Assembly: GCF_000003815.2 (NCBI RefSeq)
Contig: NC_049990.1
Span: 3,840,074-3,892,432, forward strand
Source: Branchiostoma floridae
Lineage: Eukaryota; Chordata; Leptocardii; Amphioxiformes; Branchiostomatidae
DNA: 52,359 bases
Direction of reading: 5' to 3'
Each line of letters opens with the position of its first letter. Positions within the stretch are counted from its first letter, which is position 1. The notes under the pieces are model-generated. The model was not told where the DNA came from and did no database searches. It saw only the letters and a program-made list of their open reading frames with translations. The translations under genes were made by a program, and so were the position numbers. Below, piece after piece: positions 33,420 to 44,900 of this stretch.

Positions 33420-34355
33420 CTTTGAAGTTGTCGCGTGGAAGGGGTTACAATTAATAGTGTCGTGTTTTTACAAACATCGGCTGATAGGTCTAGGCCGCTA
33501 TGTAATCATTTTGTTTGTCAAGTGCAACATATGCCCGATTTACGTATGTGTTTTCTGAGTAAATTCCAAGTCGCTAATATATATAATTCAACTTGTTGTC
33601 GACTTAGAGTCGCTGAGTCGACAAACTACTCAATAGAGTATTTTCATAATTCAGATATGACCAGAGTCAGTTGTCACAAAGACAAGCTTTAAAACAGACT
33701 GTGTGTTTGCTTATCTCCTGATATATCCTTGCCGCCTTTTTTGCGTACTTTGGCGCCATATAAGGTATGGATTAGATATGTGCCCATATATGGGGACCGT
33801 ACTATACAAGGTACGGATTGGATCTGTGTCCTATATAAAGTATCATATACGTACCCATGTAAGCTCCCCATTAGATATTTGCCAACATAAGCTACGTATC
33901 GGATATGTGTTCATATAAGGTAATGTTATGCTCTTAATGAAGGAATACCCAGAAATTATATCTTACATCAGTGAATTAACATACAGCTCGACCGTCATGT
34001 GCAAGAGCAAATGCCGTCATCAATATACATAGCCTACGACATATCGTCAATTCATACACAGACCAAAGTTCAGCGAGTCCATTTGTATTTGGCATGTAAT
34101 AATCATTTTTGTCCTGCGTAAAGCAAAAAGCAAAGTTAGAGAATAAGCTCAATAAAGTCATCACACAACATCTCTTTCTCTTCCCTCTTCACACGCAATA
34201 TGTAAGATGGTAATGTAGAAGGTCAGTTGTGTCTTTAGGAAGAAATGTCCATAAATGAGATCTTACACCAGAGACAAAACATACAGGTCGCCGTCCTATG
34301 CAATAATACAGGAAATGCAGTCATCATTATGTATAGCCCTTGACACATTAATTCA
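33420..34355. repeat. intergenic segment duplicated after genes 1 and 2 (copy 2)
   Basis: It is homologous to 17540-18120 in block order, with an extra internal tandem duplication (33960-34100 and 34250-34355 share ACATACAG(C/G)TCG...CCGTC). Homology resumes at 35831 after an inserted element. Confidence 0.75.
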
Positions 34356-34357
34356 AA

Positions 34358-35465
34358 CTAGAGTTCGGGGACCTCATACCTCCATGAAATATTTATTGCT
34401 TTTTTGTGGATGGTATGTATGTTTATAGTCGGTTGTATTTGAGAGTAATGGTTATAAATGTTATGGGAAAGTAGTGGTGTATTTATTTAATGACACAGAG
34501 GATGTCCATCTGATTAGTAATTATTAAAATGTGACACTTAATTGTGTAATGTGCGTTTAAGAGGTCGACGGCATATGGTAGCATGGTGTTCCTTAAGCTT
34601 GATGTTTGGCATTTAAACTGTCTAAGGTTGTCAGCATTATTGAGGTTCGACTATGTGCCTCAGAGCGGTGTGGTGGGAGGACGTTGGGAAACTCAGAAAG
34701 AAGAAGGGATGAGGCCAACTTTAGTCAGATGGTGATTTGATTTTCCACCAATATGTCATAACATCAGCTGTTCACACGATACAAAAATGAGATGCACACT
34801 TTCCTCTGATAGCCCTACATCAACTGTAAGATGAATACTTGGCGCCAACCCCGTCTGCTAAAAAAACAAGTACCATTGGCTACGAAAGAGACAACTAACA
34901 ACTGTCCCTTATCGTAACGAAATCAGAACATCTGTATCGCCCATAAAACTTCTGACACCCAACCCATCTAAGATGAGAGGACCTAATGGCATTTTAATCA
35001 CCATGTCACTCAAATCAGCAGTGCGGTATGTGAGACATCCATATCTGTTAAGCATTACCGTTAAATGTACCTCAAATTCTTACAATTATACTTACGCTTC
35101 ACATCTCCATGATATCCTAAGCAGACATAAATAAAACTAATTATCATATTACAAAAACTTGGGGTTCCCCAAACAGCTGTCATACAAATCACCTCACTAT
35201 CTGCTTGGACCTAAGCCCATTAACAAACACTTAAAGCATGTTGCCTGTTCCAATATATCGCAGATATAGGGGGGATTTCTGATATTATTACATCAATTAT
35301 AACGACAGATACGGCGCCCAAAATCACATCGATTCAAGCTTTCATCACAGCCCACCAACACAACAAGTATGAAAGCAATCCATCCAGCCGTTCTTGAGTA
35401 ATCTTGTACACAGACAGAGACACATAACAGAAAATATAACCTCCATGACATTTCATGGAGGTAAC
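34358..35465 (+). mobile_element. hairpin-ended element, family H, copy 1
   Basis: It starts CTAGAGTTCGGGGACCTCAT and ends AACCTCCATGACATTTCATG followed by GAGGTAAC, a terminal hairpin. The last about 350 bp are tandemly repeated to 35830. An inverted relative occupies 38722-41314. No ORF of note. A 3' hairpin without long TIRs recalls Helitron/Helentron-type elements, but I see no firm CTRR end, so the class is open. Confidence 0.65.
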
Positions 35466-35503
35466 TACTGTGCCAACTGTTACAAATATTTCAAACAAAC
35501 AGT

Positions 35504-35830
35504 CCTAAGCAGACATAAATAAAACTACTGGGGGTTCCCCAAACAGCTGTCACCTCACTATCTGCTTGCAGCTAAGCCCATTAACAAACACATACAGCAC
35601 GATGCCTGTACCAATATATCTCAAATATAGGGGTGATTTCTGATATTATTACATCGATTATAACGACAGATACGGCTCCCAAGATCTCATCGATTCGAGC
35701 TTTCATCACACCCCACCAACACAACAAGTATGAAACCAATCCATCCAGCCGTTCTTGAGTAATCATCTACACAGACAGAGACACATAACAGAAAATATAA
35801 CCTCCATTCCATGACATTTCATGGAGGTAA
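35504..35830. repeat. tandem duplicate of the family H 3' portion
   Basis: It repeats about 35117-35465 (CTAAGCAGACATAAATAAAA to the terminal hairpin), with small deletions. Confidence 0.75.
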
Positions 35831-35894
35831 TGAAGACCAAAGTTCAAGCAAGTCGCATTAAGAGTATTTCATGCGCCAGGATACACATTAAAAA

Positions 35895-36972
35895 CTAGAG
35901 TTCGGCGACCTCATACCTCCATGAAATTTTAGAGCTTTCGTAAAATTCATGCAATTGACTAACAAATTAACATAATTTATGCATGGTGTTGTTCATCATT
36001 GACTAACGTACACATGTCACAATTATAAAATTCCCATTATTAATCATAAAGTGGTTTTGCAATTTTTACATAAATTATGCAAATAAGTTCCTCATTACCA
36101 TATTTTGTATCTGCTTATATTCCACCTATCATAATTAACATGTGTTACATGTATTGAGGTCTAGTTATTGAAAACAATGGAACTATACAATTTCCTCATT
36201 AATTATGCAAATTAAGTCCTCATTTGCATAACATGTATATCATTATGAACATCTTTGCCTAAGCTACCTGCATGCCTAAAATGCAGGCAATTCGTCGTTC
36301 CTTTCTGCAGTTATCCTCTTTGGAGTGTCTTGACAAAAACACCCCTGCAATTCCACAATTAGATGTTAGGGGGCTGAAACTTGCCCCACTTGTTTATGGC
36401 ACTAAAAGCTATCTACCACCTAAATGTCAAGACCATAGCATGTGGAACCATATCTGGAACAAGAGATACATTGAAAAAACTGCTATGAGAGAATATTCTC
36501 ATTAATTATGCAAATGTGCTCCTATTTTGCATAATTAGTATCTTATCTTGTAAAACATTGTCTAAGGTACCTACATACCAAAAATGATGAAAATCTGTTG
36601 TTCCCTTCTTGAGTTATCCTCTTCAGAAGTTTTTGACAAAAATAACCCTGCTATCCCCAAACTAAACGCTAGGGGGCCCAAACTTATGTCATTTCTTCCT
36701 GAGCACAAGAGCTATCTAATACTAAAAAATCGTGACCATAGCATGTTCAGAACACCGAGATAGCAAAACCGGAAGTTGCGCTGCAGTACCAAGGGGAGCC
36801 GCTAGGGGGCCCAAAATCTAATCATTTCCAGCTTTTGTCACACACTACCAACACACCAAGTATGAAACCAATCCACCCAACCGTTCTTGAGTTATTTTGT
36901 TTACACACACACACACAAACACACACAAACGCAGGGTAAAATATAACCTCCATGACATTTCATGGAGGTAAC
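35895..36972 (+). mobile_element. hairpin-ended element, family H relative with different interior
   Basis: It shares both ends with copy 1 (CTAGAGTTCGGCGACCTCAT; CCTCCATGACATTTCATGGA), while the interior is unrelated AT-rich sequence with repeated 'AATTATGCAAAT' and TAGGGGGC motifs. The 77 aa ORF at 36272-36505 lies within it and is not supported as a gene. Confidence 0.65.
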
Positions 36973-37070
36973 TACATGAATCAACAATTTGTTCCCCGCA
37001 ATATCTCTTTCTCGGTCCTCCTCAAGAGAAAGAGATGCTAGAAACGTTTTATAATTTTTGTTAGAAATTT

Positions 37071-37331
37071 GTTACGCAACATTTCGCAACAGCTTCGTTC
37101 GTCCGACCGGTCGCTCAACTTGGCTGCTGACCTCGTCACATCACTACGGAATATGACGTCAGCTGTTTACAAAGTGGCAAATGATTCAGCCCTCCAGTGC
37201 CCATATAAGGCTTGGGTCGATCAGGATCACCGGCTGTATTTCAAAGCAACAAGTGGCCTCTGTAGGACGCCGGCTTTTTGAACGGTTCCAGACAAAACGT
37301 TCAGCTAATCTGCCTGAAGAGAGAAGACGCC
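37071..37331 (+). promoter_or_regulatory. gene 3 promoter and 5' UTR
   Basis: It has the same elements as gene 2: TTACGCAAC (37072-37080), ATGATTCAGC (37181-37190) and TATAAGG (37204-37210), with the ATG 128 bp after the TATA. Between the first two lies a segment of about 45 bp absent from gene 2 that includes TGACGTCA (37154-37161), a perfect cAMP-response-element palindrome. Factor assignments are inferred from motifs. Confidence 0.6.
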
Positions 37332-38488
37332 ATGTTGGACCTCCTGCCTTTCTCCCCCACCTGGGTGCTGGCAGGGCTGTGTGCGGTGCTGTTGTATCTG
37401 TGAGTAGCGTCTTAACGCAATAGTTATGTCTTGGTGATTGTCCTGAGCTGTCGTTGAATCTCACAAATGGGTGTACAGTTGTACACGTTCTCCTTTCACC
37501 ACACTAGCTGGCTCATGATCAACAGAGCAAGGAGGTACAGCCTCCTCCGTTAGTTTAACAAAGTCATTGAAAAGACACCCCATGAAGACGGGCTGGCTGC
37601 AGAATGCCAGCAAACAACACACTAGTGTGGAACAAGGCACATTATAAACGTAAACGCAATATGTTGTAAAACAGAATCCATACCCAGTTTGACCACCCTT
37701 TGACCCTTTCTATGTAGATCTATGTGCGTTCCAATTCAAGACTGGTAATTTCTTCACATAGATTGGGTCAGCCCCTGAACGAACCATACCCACAGCGTTT
37801 AACCAGCATACCCATGTTGCTTGGAAACCACTAGGTACTTGGTCTGGCCTTAATCCATAGCTAGTTTGAAACCCCAAGCAGCGTTTGACCCCATATATCC
37901 CTATTAGAAACTGGTAATTCCGTTACATAGATTGGTTAGACCCTGAAAGAGTCACATCAGCAGAGTTTACTAAACCAGGATACCCATGTTATTTGTAAAC
38001 CCCTAGGTATATGGTGTGGCCTTACTCCACCTTCAAGAAGCTGGGAATCCCTGGCCCCAAGCCTGTACCGCTGTTTGGGAACTACCTGTCATACGGAAAG
38101 GTGAGTAGCCGCCTTTAAAAATGGTTGGTGGGTTGCTCGACTCCCCGTGGCTTTCCTTACAAAAGCAGCTGTGTTCAGAAATGCAACCCTAAGCAGTTGC
38201 ATCTACATAATAAAGGACAAAATCTCACAAAGGACATCGTGTCCCGAGGATATTCTTTTCAACCTCCTTGCGCGCCCTGAATGTACAGCCAATTGTAGTC
38301 GGTTAAAAGCTAATATGTAAATTCCCTCATCCCACTAAACGGCGACCTCGGTCACCTTTCTAGTGGATCGGTACGTAACTTCGGAAGTATTTGTCTTGTA
38401 GCCATGCTTTTCAACAGTTTGGTAGGGCTAGGGAAAGTACAAAAGCAGAAGTAATCTTCTGAGTCTGTTGCATCATATATAACGTATA

Positions 38489-38522
<34 letters not shown>

Positions 38523-41500
38523 GTATATATATATTAGTATGGTAGCTAAGGCTAAGAGATAGAGTATTCCTGTCCATGACCTCACCGCATGCGTGACCTT
38601 ACTCAGAGTTGGCCCGGTGACAAACACATGCTATTTGCACACATGTGAAGGCCTCGGTCACTTGAGGTCACTTGGCACTGAATAAACATTGCAAGTATCT
38701 GTAAAGGCTCCCCAGTTGTTGTTACCTCCATGAAATGTCATGGAATGGAGGTTATATTTTCTGTTATGTGTCTCTGTCTGTGTAGATGATTACTCAAGAA
38801 CGGCTGGATGGATTGGTTTCATACTTGTTGTGTTGGTGGGGTGTGATGAAAGCTCGAATCGATGAGATTTTGGGAGCTGTATCTGTCGTTATAATCGATG
38901 TGATAATATTGGTACAGGCATCGTGCTTTATGTGTTTGTTAATGGGCTTAGCTCCAAGCAGATGGTGAGGTGACAGCTGTTTGGGGAACCCCAAGTTTTT
39001 TCAATATGATAATTAGTCTGTGACCAGACCCTCTGGTCGACAGACTTTTAGTTTTGTCACGTTTACGCGCGTTCGCAGCTGTATCTGTATGTTCCCGTTG
39101 TCTGAATTCTATGTGGTTTGGCAGGTCCTTTGTACTGAGGTTGACGATGATGCACGTGAACTTTTTTTTGCGGCAGGTGGTTTTATTATGGATTTTATAA
39201 AAATAACACCCCTACAATTTGTTCGTCTTGCGGTGTTTTGGTCCAGATCCTCTGTATGTGGGTCATGGTGTCATTGGAATTTGTCAAGCAGATGCGTGGT
39301 GTTACCTGATCGTCAAAGTTATTCGCGTTCGCATCGGTATCTGCATGTTCCCGTTGTCGCATACGTACGTTGTTTGGCAGGTCATCTGCACTGAGGTTGA
39401 CGATGATGCACGTTTTTTTTTTTTTTTTTTGCGGCAGTTGGTTTTATTAGGGACGCAATAAAAATAACACCCCTACAAAATGTTCATCTTTCGGTGTATT
39501 AGTCCAGATCCCCTGTATATGGGTCATGCTGTAATTGAGATATTGCAAGCAGATGCGTGATGTTCTCTGGTCGTCAATGTAACGCGCGTTCGCATCTATA
39601 TCTGCATGTTCCCGTTGTCGCATACGTTTGTGGTTTGGCAGGTTCTCTACACATAGTTGGACGATGAAGCAAGGTGTTTTATTTTTTCGGCAGCTGTTTT
39701 TATTATGTATGTAATAATTTCAGAAATCACCCCTGCAAATTGTACGTTTCACAGTGTATTGGCCCATGTCTGCATATGGTGCCCGTTGAGGTAATTGGGT
39801 ATAGTTAAGCAGATGCGCGATATGTGCAAGAATTTTACGCGCGTTTGCTTTCTACCTCTTATTCAACAAGTTTATCCGTACTACTTTATGTACCAGCATC
39901 ATGAACCCCGGGATTCACCCATTAACACTGTGTCATGCTACCTTATGGCTTCACACTAGTTAAAAACTTATCGCACAGTTCATCATCAACAGCTGTGTGT
40001 TATCGTATGTGGGACATGGGAACCGACATCTAATGTTCCACTAATGACCCTGTCAATCAAATACCTCCTGTCGCCGTTTGCAATGAAGCGTGTAAGAATT
40101 CTCGTCCCAAATGAAGTTTAGCCATATTATATTCCCGGACTTCGACTAAGAAACATCAAGGTCCTATTCCGTGCTTCATACTTATTACGTCCATAACAGA
40201 AACATGTTAATACTTGGTGCGTTTGTCAGTCTGCCTGTCGGTTTTGTAGGTGTGTCTGTGTGTGAATGTGCCTGTGTATTAGAGTAGACCATCCGGTAAC
40301 TTATCGTCACCATATCTTTTTGACTTTGGCCACATGTTATCTCACAATCCATACCTGTTTAGTAAGATTCACATGACACAGAAATATTAGGCAACTTTAG
40401 ATACAACGATATATCTAACACCATGAAAAGAATCATATAGGATATAAGCACAACGTCACACACCAAAGAAGACAAAACAACCAACATATACCAGACCGAC
40501 GTCACAGACTATGTTACCTACGGTCACTTGTTAGTTTTATTTATGTCTGTTTAGGATATCATGGAGATGTGAAGCGTAAGTATAATTGTAAGAAGTTGAG
40601 GTACATTTAACGATAATGCTTAACAGGTATGGATGTCTCACATACTGTACTGCTGATTTGAGTGACATGGTGATTAAAATGCCATTAGGTCCTCTCATCT
40701 GGGTTGGGTGTCAGAAGTTTTATGGGCGATACAGATGTTCTGATTTTGTTACGATAAGGGACAGTTGTTAGTTGTCTCTTTCGTAGCCAATGGTACTTGT
40801 TTTTTAGCAGACGGGGTTGGCGCAAAGTATTCATCTTACAGTTGGTGTAGGGCTGTCAGAGGAAAGTGTGCATCTCGTTTTTGTACCGTGTGAACAGCTG
40901 ATGTTATGACATATTGGTGGAAAATCAAATCACCATCTGACTAAAGTTGGCCGCATCCCTTCTTCTTTCTGAGTTTCCCAACTTCCTCCCACCACACAGC
41001 TCTGAGGCACATAGTCGAACCTCAATAATGCTGACAACCTTAGACATTTTAAATGCCAAACATCAAACTTAAGGAACACCACGCTACCATATGCCGTTGA
41101 CGTCTTAAACGCACATTACACAATTAAGTGTCACATTTTGATAATTACTAATCAGATGGACATCCTCTGTGTCATTAAATAAATACACCACTACTTTCCC
41201 ATAACATTTATATTATATAACCATTACTCTCAAATACAACCGACTATAAACATACATACGATCCACAAAAAAGCAATAAATATTTCATGGAGATATGAGG
41301 TCCCCGAACTCTAGTTGTTTATAAAACTTATAACTCGTCACTGATCATCTATCAATTTGAAAATGACTGAAAACCTATGAAGGGTAAGCGAAATATGGCC
41401 ATGGATTGACTAGTGTACTTTGATAAATCATAGGAAGTATGGGGCTTTGCAATATAATAGTATTTATGCAGAATATGTTTTCCCCAACAACGCAGAGCAG

Positions 41501-41830
41501 CGTAGTTCATATCGTCTATGAAAGTTTGGTATGAAAAACTATACATCCACTTGTTTTTACTGGAATGTTGTCTATTTTGAGGGGCTTACAGATATTGTCG
41601 TCATCAACATTTACTGTATTTTATTGTTCTTACAAAGGGCGTGAGTAAGTTTGACAAGGAGTGCTACAAGAAGTTCAACAAAGTCTACGGGTAAGTTGCA
41701 TTTTCCTGATTACTATGCGATACTCTTTGAATGCCTGTATTTGAAATAGTCAATGATTAACAGAGACGGCAAAGACTAACATTTGCTTTTAGCCAATTAA
41801 CATATCAATCGAGTGTTTGTGTATGTGTAT

Positions 41831-41906
<76 letters not shown>

Positions 41907-44900
41907 TTGTGTGTGTGTGCTTCCCTCCACGCTGCAGCTTTTGTAAGATTTGCCAGAGTATCGTGCAGCATGATTATATGCTTATAATATATAAATGAAC
42001 ATCACTTAGATTAACACATTGTCAATGGCAGACGTCCACACGTGTAGAAGTAACAGCAGGTACAGTGCTAAATCTACACCTGCCATTTGCAGCAGAAGTC
42101 TACAAATATCGTCCATTGCATTTCAGGATCTTTGAAGGCCGGCAGCCGATTCTGATAGTAGGTGACCTGGAGCTTGTGAAGGACATCACAGTGAAGGAGG
42201 CTAACACCTTTACCAATAGAAGGGTGAGTGACATGTAACGCCTAAGTTCACCTTTATCCGCGTGGGAACCTATATCCGTTGTTTTCAAGAGCCGAGTATT
42301 TAGGGATATCAAGTCAACGGATGGTCGTTCAAATTGCAAGATCTTGAATATATTTTCAAATGATGCATTTTGAGACCATCATCCGCCGACTTCACATCGT
42401 TCTTGTTCTTCTTGTTCTTGTATAAATACTGGGTAACACCCCTTAGTGTTGGGGCAATCCACCCAGGGCGTAGTACTACTGTTTTATTGGCCGTTGCTCA
42501 GGTGTTGTAACACCTCTTCCTCTCCGTTTAATACCCTGTTTGTAAAACACGGATAAGGCGAACTAGTTAGCGTTACGTTTACTCAGATGAACCAGAGTTC
42601 AACTGTTTTTGTCTGACGTTATGCTTTTGCAAGTTTTCCACTGCACGTCAGGCCAGCTATGACCGATGAGACGTGGGGTCCATGTCGACGTCAATGTCTG
42701 ATAACTGAATATGGAATGATTTTACCAAAGCATTATTTGCACGTGTTTACAGGAGCAATAGTCATTTTGTTTGTGTAATTCGTTGGAGGCAATTACCCCC
42801 CACCCCCATACTCTATGTCATCTGGACACTGGGCATCCAATGAAAAAAAGTAAAGCGTCAGTTAATGGCGTTTAACAACCAGCCTTTTGGGATCCCAAGT
42901 GCTGACGTTGTCATGTTAACGTGTGGAATTTGCAGATTTTTGAGGGCCAAGGAGACATTATAGGCAACGGACTGACCATCCTGAAAGATGCGGACTGGAA
43001 ACGTGTGCGGAGCGCCATCTCACCTACCTTCAGCTCCGGCAAACTCAAACAGGTTTGGGAACTTCAATTCTCAATGATATTCAGTCGTAACTTAAAACAA
43101 AGGCAATTTTTTTTTCTATTGAGAAAGAAGCAACAGAGGTCTACAGAGTTTCCAAGAACTATCGAATTGTGTTGTGTGTAAGAGCGCGGTCACATAGGTC
43201 GTGCGATCATCGTACAATTTTGATGCCATAGGGTTTTCAAGCAAGTTGTGAGATGAGAGAACCAATCACCTACAACGATCCAAAACAGCCTTATGTGTAT
43301 CAAGAAAGCAAGACTTTGTATGACACATTCGTGGCTGTTCCAAAAATGCCCGAAGTTAGCAATTGTACGACCATCGAACGACCTAAAGGTATAACGTTAC
43401 ATATTTTGTCAAAAAATTGTCAACAGTACAGTACATTTTCATGGAACTTTTAGCCGCACCGCTAAACAAGGACAGTTACTGCAATAGCATCGACACAGAC
43501 AACGTGGTGTAAACCACGACTTAAGATATTGCTTCTGAACTATCTTTAAAGTTCTATAATGAATGAATGAATGAATGACCTTTATTGTACATTTGTGCTC
43601 AAACAAGCTAAGTACAGGTCGTAGCGCTAGTGATAAGGTACAATTTTGACTAAAAGGTATCTTATCATCTCTACATATGCTATTACATGCTAGTATGTAC
43701 AAGTTCAACTTCTTCTCGCTTCTTAAAACAGTTATAAACATAAGGACAGATGGAATCAATAATGAATGGTTTATCTAGTTGCATGAGAAATATGAATTTT
43801 TCCGTGGTATTCAAGAATCGGAAATTAGGAAACATATGTTGTATATTTTCAAAGAGGACGTTTCTTTCGTTGTTGTATAAAGTACAGTCAACAATAAAGT
43901 GACACTCATCCTCTATCTTATTCAAGTTACAATATTGGCAGATTCTTTCTTCCAGAGGAATGTGGTTATGTCGGCCTTTTTCAATGTGGAGTCTGTGTGA
44001 ACTAATGCGGAGCTTTGTGATGGCTGTTCTGTGCCGAATGTTTGCAATCTTTAAGTATTTCTCGTCGTTGTAAGTAGTCTTAAGTAATCTGTATGTTCGT
44101 AATTTGTTGTTTTTGCGCATTGCTGTCACGAAAGATTGAAGGTACATATCTTTTAAACGTTGGTCGATGGATGGAATTATTTGCGATGGATTTAGGACAG
44201 ATGACATGGGAGAATGCCAGACATAGCCAAAACCACATTCCTCTAGCGTCTTGCGGACTCCAGAAGCCCAGCATTTAGCGCCTAATGTGTCTAGCTCAAG
44301 TTGGCACAAAAGGGCGTCTGCAGACAGACTATCAGCTGGCACGTTCTGGCGTACTCTAATATACTGTTTGATGGCGTTAAGGGATGCTTCTAGTTTAAGA
44401 GGGTGTCTTCCCAGTTCTGCCATTACGGCCAGGTTACAGGCGGATCTGGGGACATTCAATGATTGTTTACAAAATTTTAAATGGATAGTTTCAATTGGGG
44501 ATGATTTTGGAGTTTTGAATGAACCCCATATTTCCGAACCATACAACAAAATAGGTTTCACGCATGTGTCAAATAGTTTGCTTCTTATGGATATAGAAGC
44601 GTCGGCTTTGCCAAGGGACTGGTTGATTCCATAGAGGGCTCTCAGGCCTTTGCTGTGTAGATATTTGTTATTTGCCTTGAACGTGCCAGCTGAATTTACA
44701 ACAATGCCCAGATAACAATAATTTGTCACAATTTCTATTACATGTCTGTTATATAGAAAAAGGCAGTCTTTTGGTAGGCGGCCACCTTTCGTAAATACAA
44801 TGACTTTAGTTTTCTTTAGATTAACATTTAACTTCCATGATTCACAATAATTTTCTAATCTACTTAGAGAAGTTTGCAGACCCTGTTGAGATTCAGACAA

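Noticed and set aside
36272-36505. 77 aa ORF in the second family H element
   Set aside because: No recognisable domain, no splice context, inside an AT-rich non-autonomous element.
38786-38968. 61 aa ORF also found at 35581-35766 on the other strand
   Set aside because: Conserved only because both lie in family H inverted copies; one copy has lost the second half and no domain is recognisable.
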